Below are positions 35,327 through 43,270 of a stretch of 45,118 nt of DNA, piece after piece. The notes beneath the pieces are model-generated. The model had not been told where the DNA came from. It saw only the letters and a program-made list of their open reading frames with translations, and did not search any database. Source of the stretch: Novosphingobium clariflavum (GTDB taxonomy: Bacteria; Pseudomonadota; Alphaproteobacteria; Sphingomonadales; Sphingomonadaceae); assembly GCF_026420865.1 (NCBI RefSeq), contig NZ_JAPCWC010000027.1:1-45118 (forward strand), written 5' to 3'. Position numbers and translations under genes: made by a program. Within the stretch, counting starts at the first letter, position 1, and each line of letters begins with the position of its first letter.

Positions 35327-35701
35327 GACGCTGCCGCTTTGCCCCTTCGTACCCTGTTCAGACCGCAGAACCGGCCAGCCTCCTCGGTGCCCCGAGCCCT
35401 TCCCGGAAACGACCGATCCCGCCCCCGCCGCCAATGCAGCAGGGCCCGGCCCCTGCTGACACAGGGACACGGCGAGACTCAGCCATTCCGATTGCGTGCC
35501 TTTGTATCGCGGGACAGGCGGGGATAAAAGGGAAATTTGGGGATTGGTGGGAATATCGACCCGTAATTACCCCAGGTCACCGCACTACGCAGTTCTACGG
35601 GGATCACCCATCAACCACGTATTAACCCTGTAACCAGCTGTTTTCAGGAAAAATATGACCCGCAATGGCCCGTATCGCGGCGCCTCCCTAGGGCCTTGCC
35701 G
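35327..35701. other. Leader and promoter region of the dcw cluster
   Basis: 375 bp without a gene. It holds an 8-bp hairpin (CAGCAGGG at 35439-35446 with CCCTGCTG at 35453-35460) in the predicted mraZ leader, four regularly spaced GGG motifs (35519-35552), and an AT-richer stretch towards 35640 that may contain the promoter. No clear -35/-10 pair could be fixed. Confidence 0.5.
35519..35552 (+). promoter_or_regulatory. MraZ-box-like direct repeats
   Basis: CGGGG (35519), AGGGA (35529), TGGGG (35538) and TGGGA (35548) are spaced 10, 9 and 10 bp; the last two are an exact TGGGN-N5-TGGGN pair as bound by E. coli MraZ. They read on the strand opposite to mraZ and lie about 200 bp upstream of its start. 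Confidence 0.5.
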
Positions 35702-36541
35702 TCAATCCCCACTTTCCGCACGGGAAAGCAGGCGGGAAAGCAGATCACGCCGGTCGGCCAATGGAACCCCGGCATCCGGGTCCTCGAACAAGGCGGCATC
35801 CGCCAATGCAAGGACCTTGCCCCGCCCCAGAACACAGTCGGCAAGAATTGCCGAGGATTCGAGACGACAGCGCGCCAAGGCATCCCCGCTTTTCCCCGAT
35901 CGTGCATTCGGCGCCGCGATCCCGTGATTTCCCCGATCGGGGAATCCATCCCCGGAATTCCCCAATAGGTGGAATCGTCCCGGTAGGTTCACCGGCAAGG
36001 AGCCTTCCCTAAGTCGGACCAGACGCTCTCCGGCGGACTGCGTCCCATCGAACTCCAATACCAAGCCCCAATGCGCCAGGATCGGCGAGAGCATCGCCAG
36101 ATCGACGGGGCGCCGCGGATCCCCCAGGGCATAGCGCGAAGCCTGCGTCAGCATGGGATCGGCAAACAGCAGCAAGTGCCCGCCCCCGCGCACCCAGGCG
36201 TCGAGCGCCAGATTCTCTTGCGGCGACAGGGCACGAGGCTGGATCATCACCAGCAGGGCATCGTCCGGAAGCGGTAGCTGCCCATCCTTGCCGGCAAGCG
36301 TATCGAGCGGGGTCAGCTGCCCATGCTCAGCCAGCAAGCCCCCTGCCCAGGATGGCTTCGCATCCGCTGCCAGCAGTTCCCTGGGATCATCACTCTCCGC
36401 CCAGAGCAACGGGAGGCTGGTGGAAAGGCCGATATGCCGCTGCGCCGCCTCACCCCGCCCCGCGTCGGAACCACAGCCCGCGAGCATGGCGCAGAGCAGC
36501 CCGACACCGGCCAGCCCGAATCCCAGGCCGCGGGACGACAC
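35702..36541 (-). CDS. GldG-like ABC-auxiliary lipoprotein (uncharacterised)
   Basis: A 279-aa protein with a lipoprotein signal (hydrophobic stretch ending in the lipobox LAGC, Cys near 22). The segment ALLVMIQPRALSPQENLALDAWVRGGGHLLLFADP resembles GldG-type subunits of uncharacterised ABC systems, as does VLGRGKVLALADAALFED near the end. No ABC ATPase or permease is adjacent. The stretch LLGNSGDGFPDRGNHGIAAPNARSGKSGD is coded by G-run palindromes and looks inserted. GTG 36541 is chosen because it gives a proper signal peptide, 10 nt after the upstream gene; the longer frame overlaps that gene. Confidence 0.6.
   Translation of the reverse strand: MSSRGLGFGLAGVGLLCAMLAGCGSDAGRGEAAQRHIGLSTSLPLLWAESDDPRELLAADAKPSWAGGLLAEHGQLTPLDTLAGKDGQLPLPDDALLVMIQPRALSPQENLALDAWVRGGGHLLLFADPMLTQASRYALGDPRRPVDLAMLSPILAHWGLVLEFDGTQSAGERLVRLREGSLPVNLPGRFHLLGNSGDGFPDRGNHGIAAPNARSGKSGDALARCRLESSAILADCVLGRGKVLALADAALFEDPDAGVPLADRRDLLSRLLSRAESGD
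35885..35963. repeat. Cluster of CCCC/GGGG palindromes inside the GldG-like gene
   Basis: It contains a perfect 16-bp palindrome TTCCCCGATCGGGGAA (35929-35944), a preceding TTTTCCCCGATC (35890) and CCCCGGAATTCCCC (35950-35963). A related palindrome occurs in murF. Confidence 0.45.
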
Positions 36542-36551
36542 GGCAGCCTGC

Positions 36552-36911
36552 CTACTGCGTGGCGAGCGGCGCAGGTCCGGCGCTGTCGAGCGAACCATCG
36601 GTGGCATTGGGCGTCGGCGAGGCCTCGGGCGAGGGAATGACGCCGATGTCGGCCAGCGGATCGGCGACCGGCCGCTTGGGCTTGGCATCGACCGCCACCA
36701 CGTCGCGGATCGGATCCTCGGCATCGACGAGACGCGCGCGGTCCATGATGATATTTGCGAGCCCGACGATCAGCAGCATCGCGCAGAGCCCGAACAGGCC
36801 CACCTGCAGGCGGTGGACCGCCTGCGCACGCAACTCGCGCGAAGACGGCGGCACGAAGTGCTGCGCGGTCGCGACCGGTTCGATCAGATTGGGCGGAATG
36901 TTTCCTGCCAT
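36552..36911 (-). CDS. Small single-pass membrane protein of unknown function
   Basis: A 119-aa protein: polar N-terminus (about 1-35), one transmembrane helix (about 36-57, LQVGLFGLCAMLLIVGLANIIM) and an acidic, Pro/Ser-rich tail on the far side. No family recognised. It lies 16 nt after the cysteine synthase stop and 10 nt before the GldG-like lipoprotein start, so the three are probably one operon; the two envelope proteins may act together. Confidence 0.6.
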   Translation of the reverse strand: MAGNIPPNLIEPVATAQHFVPPSSRELRAQAVHRLQVGLFGLCAMLLIVGLANIIMDRARLVDAEDPIRDVVAVDAKPKRPVADPLADIGVIPSPEASPTPNATDGSLDSAGPAPLATQ

Positions 36912-36927
36912 CGACAGGCCGTTTACC

Positions 36928-37938
36928 TCAGCTTGCGAGCCAAGGGAAGACCGGCAGGCCTTTCGCCTCCAGCCACTCGCGGTTGTAGAGCGAGGAGAGG
37001 TAGCGGAAGCCGGTATCGCACAGGATCGTCACGACCCGCGCGTCGCGCTTGCCCTCGCCGACCAGCTTGCGGCCCAGTTCCACCGCACCGGCCACGTTGA
37101 TGCCCGAGGACAGGCCGAGGCACAGCCCTTCTTCCGACAAGAGGCGGCGCACCCATTCGAGGCCCTCCTCGTCGGAAATGCGGAACTGGGTGTCGATCGG
37201 CGCGCCTTCGAGATTGGCGGTGATCCGGCCCTGGCCGATGCCTTCGGCAACCGAGCTGCCTTCGGCCTTCAGTTCGCCATGCGCATAGTAGTTGTAGAGC
37301 GCCGCGCCATAAGGATCGGTCAGCGCGACCGTGATGCTCTCGTCAAAGGCCTTGAGGCCCATGCCGGTGCCGGCGATCGTGCCGCCTGTGCCCGCCGCAC
37401 ACGTGAAACCGTCGATCCGGCCTTCGAGCTGCTGCCAGATTTCCGGCGCCGTGCTCTCGATATGCGACTTGCGATTGGCGATGTTGTCGAACTGGTTGGC
37501 CCAGGTAGCCCCTTCCGTCTCCGCCGCAAGGCGCCGCGAGGTGTGGACGAAGTGGTTGGGATCGGCGAACTTGGTGGGCGGCACCGTCACCAGTTCGGCG
37601 CCGAGCGCGCGCAAGGTGTCCATCTTTTCCTTGGACTGGTTGTCCGGCATCACGATCACGGCCTTGTAGCCGAGCGCGTTGCAGACCAGCGCGATACCGA
37701 TGCCGGTATTGCCCGCCGTGCCCTCGATCACCGTTCCGCCCGGCTTCAACTCGCCGCGCGCCTCGGCGTCACGCACGATCCACAGCGCCGCGCGGTCCTT
37801 CACCGAGGCACCGGGGTTGGCGAATTCGCACTTGCCCCAGATCTCGCAGCCGGCAGCTTCGCTAGGGCCCTTGAGCAGAACGAGCGGAGTGTTGCCGATG
37901 AGGTCGAGCGTGGTGCGCTGGGGTGCAGGAGCAGTCAT
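36928..37938 (-). CDS. Cysteine synthase (O-acetylserine sulfhydrylase family)
   Basis: A 336-aa PLP enzyme of the CysK/CysM family. LDLIGNTPLVLL, the Schiff-base lysine in NPGASVKDRAA, the EGTAGNTGIGIA phosphate loop, CAAGTGGTIAGTG and a C-terminal SSGINVAGAVELGRKL are present. It makes cysteine from O-acetylserine and sulfide. It is slightly longer than typical CysK (~310) and resembles the alphaproteobacterial CysK2-like type; cystathionine beta-synthase-like activity is not excluded. ATG 37938 is preferred over an upstream in-frame start because it begins directly before the fold. Confidence 0.9.
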   Translation of the reverse strand: MTAPAPQRTTLDLIGNTPLVLLKGPSEAAGCEIWGKCEFANPGASVKDRAALWIVRDAEARGELKPGGTVIEGTAGNTGIGIALVCNALGYKAVIVMPDNQSKEKMDTLRALGAELVTVPPTKFADPNHFVHTSRRLAAETEGATWANQFDNIANRKSHIESTAPEIWQQLEGRIDGFTCAAGTGGTIAGTGMGLKAFDESITVALTDPYGAALYNYYAHGELKAEGSSVAEGIGQGRITANLEGAPIDTQFRISDEEGLEWVRRLLSEEGLCLGLSSGINVAGAVELGRKLVGEGKRDARVVTILCDTGFRYLSSLYNREWLEAKGLPVFPWLAS

Positions 37939-38087
37939 GCCCGCACAACTAGGAACGCAAAGCCCATGGCGCAAATGATTTGCGCTTTATCCCGCTAAAG
38001 CACGGATGATTCTTGCGAGAGCGGTTGGCCATGCGCGTGGTGACTGGCCCCACCCCCGCGCAAAAGCCTGAGGTCCAAACCGAGATG

Positions 38088-38234
38088 AAAAGTCGCCGAG
38101 CTCCGCCTCATGGGGGAGCGAGCATGGCTGGTTTCGAGAACCGGCGCGCAGCGTACATTCAGCACGTGAGCACCGGAAGCGCAGAAACCGGCCGCTTGCA
38201 GCCCCCTCAGGAGACCGAACTCGGCGGCTTTTTT
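38088..38234. repeat. 147-bp palindromic intergenic repeat with outward T-tracts (bidirectional terminator-like)
   Basis: The outer arms (GTCGCCGAG near 38092-38100 and CTCGGCGGC near 38220-38228) and adjoining CTC-TG-GGGG blocks are imperfect inverted repeats; GGTTTC (38130-38135) pairs with GAAACC (38184-38189) inside. The minus strand leaves the element as CTTTTC and the plus strand as CTTTTTTC. The plus-side T-tract overlaps the ferredoxin stop codon. It resembles repeats I have the impression of from sphingomonad genomes, which I cannot verify here. It probably terminates ferredoxin transcription before the cysteine synthase gene. Confidence 0.6.
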
Positions 38235-38551
38235 CAGTCTTCCTGGGCGATCGTGACCTTGCAGCCTTCGAGCGCGTCGGTCACCGGCACCTGGCACGAC
38301 AGGCGGGAATATTCGTTGCGGTTGTCCGAGCTGTCGAGCAGGTCGTTCTCGTCTTCGCTCATCGCCGGCAGCTTGTCGGCGAAGGCCGGATCGATATGGA
38401 CATGGCAGGTCGCGCAGGAGCAGCAACCGCCGCAAAGTGCCAGAAGTTCATCAAAACCGCTGTCGCGGATCGTCTCCATCAGGGTGCGGCCCACGGTGGC
38501 CTCGACGGTCGATTCTTCACCCGCCTGGTTGACGACAATAATCTGCGGCAT
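38234..38551 (-). CDS. 2Fe-2S ferredoxin, adrenodoxin/FdxB type
   Basis: A 105-aa ferredoxin. The cluster-binding segment ALCGGCCSCATCHVHID plus the distal Cys in RLSCQVPVT gives the C-x5-C-x2-C...C pattern of vertebrate-type 2Fe-2S ferredoxins; an extra Cys lies in GGCCSC where Ser is common. Such proteins donate electrons to cytochromes P450, oxygenases or Fe-S assembly. No reductase or P450 is adjacent. ATG 38551 is chosen from length; the longer frame runs over the divergent alkA region. Confidence 0.92.
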   Translation of the reverse strand: MPQIIVVNQAGEESTVEATVGRTLMETIRDSGFDELLALCGGCCSCATCHVHIDPAFADKLPAMSEDENDLLDSSDNRNEYSRLSCQVPVTDALEGCKVTIAQED

Positions 38552-38653
38552 TCCCGTCTTTCCTTTTATGATCCTGCATGTTTCATGACATGCGTGTTCC
38601 GGCCTTTGCCCACGGCTGCTAAAGGCTGCGTCCCCCTTTGGCAAGAAAGACAC

Positions 38654-39274
38654 ATGATGGGCTTGAGCGCCGACGCACTGAAACTTGGCCTCGACGAAAT
38701 CGCCATGCGCGAACCGGCCATGGCCCGCGCATTGGAGCGCGCCGGCTACCCCGAACCGCGCATTCGCGCGCGCGGCTATGCCACCCTGCTGCGCACGATC
38801 GTCGGCCAGCAGGTTTCGGTTGCCGCCGCCGCATCGGTATGGGCGCGGATGGAAGCCTTGCTCGGCCCCGAGATCGCCCCCGGCGCCTTGCTTGCCGCCG
38901 ACTTCGATGCCCTGCGCGCCTGCGGCCTTTCCCGGCAGAAACAAGGCTATGCGCGTTCGCTCTGCGAACTGGTGGCAGCCGGAACACTCGACCTCGACAA
39001 CCTGCCCGACGACGACGAGGAGGCCATTGCCCAGCTCGTGCGGATCAAGGGCATCGGCCGCTGGTCGGCGGAAGTCTATCTGCTCTTCGCGGAAGGGCGG
39101 CCGGACATCTGGCCGGCCGGCGACCTCGCCGTGCAGGCGGGCATGCACAAGATCCTCGGTCTCGACGCGCGCCCGAGCGAGAAGGAGGCCCGCTTATTGG
39201 CCGAGCAGTGGCGCCCGCACCGCGGCGCCGCGGCAATCTTCACCTGGCACTGCTACAACAATCCTGCGCTCTAA
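38654..39274 (+). CDS. alkA: DNA-3-methyladenine glycosylase II family protein
   Basis: A 206-aa base-excision repair glycosylase of the HhH-GPD superfamily. LLRTIVGQQVSVAAAASVWARM begins the fold, the helix-hairpin-helix is LVRIKGIGRWSAEVYLLF and the catalytic aspartate lies in IWPAGDLAVQAGM. It lacks the N-terminal domain of E. coli AlkA, as in many alphaproteobacterial versions. ATG 38654 is followed by a second ATG; AAGAAAG lies upstream. Divergent from the ferredoxin gene. Confidence 0.9.
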   Translation: MMGLSADALKLGLDEIAMREPAMARALERAGYPEPRIRARGYATLLRTIVGQQVSVAAAASVWARMEALLGPEIAPGALLAADFDALRACGLSRQKQGYARSLCELVAAGTLDLDNLPDDDEEAIAQLVRIKGIGRWSAEVYLLFAEGRPDIWPAGDLAVQAGMHKILGLDARPSEKEARLLAEQWRPHRGAAAIFTWHCYNNPAL

Positions 39275-40392
39275 AGCGGTCGGCGCTGTTCCACCGGTGC
39301 GAACATCCGCGCCTCCATCCAGCGCCGAAAGCGCGGCGACTGGCGCTCCGTCAGCAGTGAAATCAGCGCGCAGAGCGCCACCACCAACCCCAGCAACGCC
39401 GCGAAGGCCAGCGGGTTACGCCCGGCAACCAGCCCGTGCGAACGGGCGAGTTGCAGCAGCGGCCAGTGAAACAGGTACAGCGTGAAGGAAAATCCAGCGA
39501 GCAATCCCGCCAGTTCGCGCAAGCGCATGATCGGCTCCGCGAAACGCTGCGCCAAGGGCCGCACGGCAATCAGCGCTAGCACCATGACCAGTCCCATCGC
39601 GAAATCGGACAGCGCCCATTGCGACCACTGCGCCTTGCCCGGCCACCATGCCTTGAGCAGCGGATTGAGCACGGCCCGGTCAATCTCGAACAAGGCCAGC
39701 GCCAGCCACACGCAGCCCACCAGCACCATGGGAGCGGCGGTCAGCGGCAGACGGCGCGCTGCCGGAGCATGCGTCAGCGCCACGCCCATCAGCCAGACCG
39801 GCATCAGCAGCAGGATCGCCCCGCCGGCACTCACGCAGGCCACCAGGACCGCCGCCACCCGCGCCCAGCCGCGCAGGAATACCGCCAGCGCGAAGATCGC
39901 GTAGAACCACACCTCATAGCAGAGCGACCAGTAGGGTGGGTTCCAGACCGGCGCGGGCATGCCCGGCCAGGCACTGACAAACGCCATCGGCGGCAGCAGG
40001 CGCGACGCCACTTCCAGCGGATCGTCGGGGCTGTTGTCGATATAGACACGTACCGGACCTGCCAGCACGTACGCTGCCAGCACCGCGAACAGCAGTGCCG
40101 GGATCGCCACCGGCAGGATCCGCGATACACGCGCCACGAAATAACGCGGCAGGCTCGACCGGCCGCCCTGCACCGACGTGCTGATGACAAGGCCGGAAAG
40201 CACGAAAAACACGATGACGCAGTAGTGCTGCATCCTCAGGCCGAACGGGAACGGCCCGCGGTAGAGGCCGAGCTGCACGGCATGCCCCACGGCCACCAGC
40301 AACGCCGCGCCGAAACGCGCGAAATCGAGCACGACCGAAAGCGGCCGCGTCAGAAAGCGCTGCTCGCCCGTTTCGGGCACGTTCCCGGCCAC
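39271..40392 (-). CDS. Acyltransferase family 3 membrane protein
   Basis: A 373-aa polytopic protein of the acyltransferase-3/OafA-like family: VVLDFARFGAALLVAVGHAVQL at the start with the family's H, then FFVLSGLVISTS, YFVARVSRILPVAIPALL, PPYWSLCYEVWFYAIFA and a C-terminal SFTLYLFHWPLLQLARSH. About ten membrane helices. The family O-acylates surface sugars or lipids; the substrate is unknown. Start is GTG 40392, 4 nt after the phhB stop, or GTG 40380; neither has a strong Shine-Dalgarno sequence. It ends overlapping the alkA 3' end by 4 nt on opposite strands. Confidence 0.85.
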   Translation of the reverse strand: MAGNVPETGEQRFLTRPLSVVLDFARFGAALLVAVGHAVQLGLYRGPFPFGLRMQHYCVIVFFVLSGLVISTSVQGGRSSLPRYFVARVSRILPVAIPALLFAVLAAYVLAGPVRVYIDNSPDDPLEVASRLLPPMAFVSAWPGMPAPVWNPPYWSLCYEVWFYAIFALAVFLRGWARVAAVLVACVSAGGAILLLMPVWLMGVALTHAPAARRLPLTAAPMVLVGCVWLALALFEIDRAVLNPLLKAWWPGKAQWSQWALSDFAMGLVMVLALIAVRPLAQRFAEPIMRLRELAGLLAGFSFTLYLFHWPLLQLARSHGLVAGRNPLAFAALLGLVVALCALISLLTERQSPRFRRWMEARMFAPVEQRRPL

Positions 40393-40396
40393 GGCC

Positions 40397-40696
40397 TTAT
40401 GCCGCCGGTGCGATACCGTCGATGAAGCGGGCAAGCGCCACATCGCGCTCGCTCAGGCCCTCGGCGTCATGGGTGGTCAGCGTGATCTCCACCCGGTTGT
40501 AGACGTTGAACCATTCGGGATGGTGATCGCGCTTGTCGGCCTCGATGGCGACGCGGGTCATGAAGCCGAAAGCCTCGTTGAAATCGCCGAACTTCAGGGT
40601 GCGAACGATGGCAAGGCCATCCTCGCGCAAGTTCCAGCCGGGCAGCGTGCCCAGCGCGGCGGCGCGCTCGGCATCGGTAAGACGGGCGATGGACAT
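40397..40696 (-). CDS. phhB: Pterin-4a-carbinolamine dehydratase
   Basis: A 99-aa protein with the family core DKRDHHPEWFNVYNRVEITLTTHDAEGLSERD, including the catalytic His pair and the WFNVYN motif. It recycles the tetrahydropterin cofactor of aromatic amino-acid hydroxylases; no hydroxylase gene is in the window, so a moonlighting or general pterin role is possible. It is divergent from ccmA (66-bp spacer) and precedes the acyltransferase gene. Confidence 0.92.
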   Translation of the reverse strand: MSIARLTDAERAAALGTLPGWNLREDGLAIVRTLKFGDFNEAFGFMTRVAIEADKRDHHPEWFNVYNRVEITLTTHDAEGLSERDVALARFIDGIAPAA

Positions 40697-40762
40697 GGTG
40701 CCTCCTGTGCCGCTTGTCGCTTTCCTTGGCAGCGCCGCGCCTTTCCACTATCGCAGGGCGGC

Positions 40763-41341
40763 ATGCAAGGGGCGTCCGTAACAATCGAAGATCTGGCGTG
40801 TCGGCGCGGAGACAGGCTGCTGTTCCGTGGGTTGTCGCAGCGCCTCGGTCCGGGCGAGGCGCTGCACGTCACCGGCAGCAACGGCATCGGCAAGTCGAGC
40901 CTGCTGCGCATCGTCGCGGGCCTCGCCCCGGCCTTTGCCGGAACCGTGCAGACCGGCGGCGCGATCGGCCTGATCGACGAACGCCATGCCCTGGACCACG
41001 CCCTGCCGCTGGGCCGCGCTCTGGCGTTCTGGCGCGTGCTGGACCGCGCGGAAGACAGCGCTGTGGAGCGCCTTGGCCTTGCCCCCCTGCTGGACGTTCC
41101 TGTGCGCTATCTGTCCACCGGCCAGAAAAAGCGCGCCGCGCTCGCCCGGCTGATCGGCGAGAACGCCGCGATCTGGCTGCTGGACGAGCCACTGAACGGC
41201 CTCGACAGCGACGCAGCGGCCCTTACCGAAGCGCTGGTGGCCGAGCATTGCGCGGGCGGCGGCATCGCCCTGATCGCCTCGCACCAGCCCTTCACACTGG
41301 CCCGTAAACGCACACTGGCCCTCGGGGAATTTGCCGCATGA
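40763..41341 (+). CDS. ccmA: Heme exporter ATP-binding protein CcmA
   Basis: A 192-aa ABC ATPase. Walker A is GSNGIGKSS, the signature LSTGQKKRAALARL and Walker B WLLDEPLNGLD, followed by the H-loop ASHQP. Small size and LSTGQKKR are typical of CcmA, which with CcmB releases holo-CcmE during cytochrome c maturation. It overlaps ccmB by ATGA. ATG 40763 is the first start within the family's normal length. Confidence 0.92.
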   Translation: MQGASVTIEDLACRRGDRLLFRGLSQRLGPGEALHVTGSNGIGKSSLLRIVAGLAPAFAGTVQTGGAIGLIDERHALDHALPLGRALAFWRVLDRAEDSAVERLGLAPLLDVPVRYLSTGQKKRAALARLIGENAAIWLLDEPLNGLDSDAAALTEALVAEHCAGGGIALIASHQPFTLARKRTLALGEFAA

Positions 41342-41997
41342 GCGGGCGGCTCCTCCCCCTCCTGAAGCGCGACATGGCGCGCCTGCTACTGGGCGGACGC
41401 GGCGGCGGCGCGGTGATGCCGGTGCTGTTTTTCCTCACCGTCGCCATGCTCTATCCCTTCGCGGTCGGCCCCGATGCCAGGCTGCTGGCGCGGACCGGCG
41501 GCGGCGTGATCTGGATCGCCGCGCTGCTCGCCGCGATCCTGCCGCTCGACCGGCTTGTCGAGCCCGACATCGAAGGCGGCCAGTTCGACCAATGGGCCCT
41601 GCGCGGCATGTCCGAGGAAATCGTGATCGCCGTGCGCGTGCTGGCCCATTGGCTGAGCTTCGGGCCGCCGCTGATGCTCGCCGCCCTGCCCGCCGCCGCC
41701 TTGCTGGGGATCGACGAGCCGACGCTGCGCACCGTGGAACTGGGCCTGCTGGCCGGAACCCCCGGCCTTGCCGCGCTCGGCGTGACCGTGGCCGCGCTTA
41801 CCGCCGGCCTGCGCGGCGGCGCGGCGCTGGGCGGGCTGCTGGTGATCCCGCTGGCGGTGCCGGTGCTGATCTTCGGCGCCGGAAGCCTGGGTTCGGGCGG
41901 CGATAGCGGCCTTGCGCTGGCCGCCGCGGCAAGCCTCGTCCTGCTCGCCATCGCGCCCTTTGCAGGCGGCGCCGCCGTGCGATCCGCGCGCAGTTGA
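41338..41997 (+). CDS. ccmB: Heme exporter membrane protein CcmB
   Basis: A 219-aa inner-membrane protein with six predicted helices. It shows LLLGGRGGGAVMPVLFFLTVAMLYPF at the start and the conserved FDQWALRGMSEE loop. It forms the CcmAB ABC complex that acts with CcmC/CcmE. No ccmC, ccmD, ccmE or ccmF follows; the next gene is an unrelated sulfotransferase. Confidence 0.92.
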   Translation: MSGRLLPLLKRDMARLLLGGRGGGAVMPVLFFLTVAMLYPFAVGPDARLLARTGGGVIWIAALLAAILPLDRLVEPDIEGGQFDQWALRGMSEEIVIAVRVLAHWLSFGPPLMLAALPAAALLGIDEPTLRTVELGLLAGTPGLAALGVTVAALTAGLRGGAALGGLLVIPLAVPVLIFGAGSLGSGGDSGLALAAAASLVLLAIAPFAGGAAVRSARS

Positions 41998-42064
41998 TCC
42001 GCTCCATCATCGCCCCGGCGGTTGGCGCGCCGCGCTCCCGCCAAGCATAGTCGCCCCCGCACGA

Positions 42065-42082
42065 TCCGGCCTCGAGGCCGGA
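42065..42082. repeat. Perfect 18-bp palindrome between ccmB and the sulfotransferase gene
   Basis: TCCGGCCTCGAGGCCGGA lies 17 bp before the sulfotransferase start, inside its presumed leader. It could be a hairpin that ends ccmAB transcription or a protein-binding site; there is no T-tract. Confidence 0.4.
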
Positions 42083-42098
42083 CGCCGGAGAGGGACCG

Positions 42099-43241
42099 AT
42101 GCAGGATCACAAGGAGCTGATCGAGGACGCGCAGCGCCAGACCGGCCTCAACGATTTCGGGCCGGACAGCTTCCGCGAAGGCCTTGAAATTCTTTCCGAT
42201 TCTCTGCGCCGCGAAGCCCGCCTCAATACCGTGGGCGAGCGCGCGTTGACCGAGCGGATCGGGCTCCACCTCAGGCAGCGCCTCCTGATCGAGGACTGGT
42301 ATCGCCGCCATCCCGAGATCGAGGATGAGCAGATCGTCGCCCCGCTGTTCGGCGTCAGCCTGCCACGCACGGGCTCTTCGGCGCTGTCCTACCTGCTCGC
42401 CAGCGACCCCGGCATCCGCTACCTCCGCGTCTGGGAAAGTGCGCAGCCCTGCCCCCCGCCATCGACCGTTCCCGCCCCCGATCCGCGCCGCGGCGTGGCC
42501 GCCACCAGCGGCGATGCGCTGCTGAAGGGCGGCAAGCGCACCCCCTCCGGCATCGACGGCGCGATGGAGTGCCAGGACCTGATGGCGCTCGATTTCAAGA
42601 GCCAGATCTTTCAGGCTTTCGCCCGGATTCCGCGCTATTCGGACTGGCTACTGGAAACCGACCTGAACGACACCTACGCCTACCAGAAACGCACCTTGAA
42701 GCTGCTGCAGTGGGGCGAACCGGCGCGTGCATGGCGCCTCAAGGCGCCCACACACATGCTCTACCTCGATGCGCTGACCGCCGCCTTCCCCGACGCCCGT
42801 TTCGTGATGACGCACCGCGATCCGGCCGAGGTCATTCTCTCCGTCGCCGCCGTCTATGCCGACATCATCGGCACGTTCACCGACCATATCGACATGCCCT
42901 ACCTCGGCGAACTCAACCTGCGCTGCTGGTCCGAGGCGATGAACCGCGCGATCGCCTTTCGCGAGGGCGGCCAGGACCACCGCTTTTTCGACATCCACTT
43001 CCGCGCCATGCATCAGGACCCGCTCGGCGAAGTGCGGGCGCTCTATGCCTGGCTCGGCGAGGAGGTCTCCCCCGCCTTTGCCGATGCCATGGCCGAGTGG
43101 TGGGCCGACAACGCGCAGGCCGAGCGCATGGGCAAGCCCGATCCCGCCCGGTTCGGGCTCGATCCCGCCGCCGTGCGCCAGCGCTTCGCCCCCTATCTCC
43201 AGCGCATGGAGCAGTGGGCGCCGTCCGGCGCCGCGGCATGA
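42099..43241 (+). CDS. Sulfotransferase family protein
   Basis: A 380-aa protein. The 5'-phosphosulfate-binding loop is FGVSLPRTGSSALSYLL (about 83-100) and the 3'-phosphate region RFVMTHRDPAEVILS (about 230-245), as in the PAPS-dependent sulfotransferase_3 family frequently found in sphingomonads and mycobacteria. The acceptor is unknown. Start is ATG 42099 with GAGAGGG upstream. It shares an operon with the downstream CMD-like gene (30-nt gap or a 4-nt overlap, depending on that gene's start). Confidence 0.85.
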   Translation: MQDHKELIEDAQRQTGLNDFGPDSFREGLEILSDSLRREARLNTVGERALTERIGLHLRQRLLIEDWYRRHPEIEDEQIVAPLFGVSLPRTGSSALSYLLASDPGIRYLRVWESAQPCPPPSTVPAPDPRRGVAATSGDALLKGGKRTPSGIDGAMECQDLMALDFKSQIFQAFARIPRYSDWLLETDLNDTYAYQKRTLKLLQWGEPARAWRLKAPTHMLYLDALTAAFPDARFVMTHRDPAEVILSVAAVYADIIGTFTDHIDMPYLGELNLRCWSEAMNRAIAFREGGQDHRFFDIHFRAMHQDPLGEVRALYAWLGEEVSPAFADAMAEWWADNAQAERMGKPDPARFGLDPAAVRQRFAPYLQRMEQWAPSGAAA

Positions 43242-43270
43242 CCCTTTCCTTGGACACAGGTGATTCGAAC

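Noticed and set aside
38013..38588. 191-codon plus-strand frame across the ferredoxin gene and the palindromic repeat
   Set aside because: It is antisense to a clear ferredoxin, and its first half lies in the palindromic repeat; the product resembles no family.
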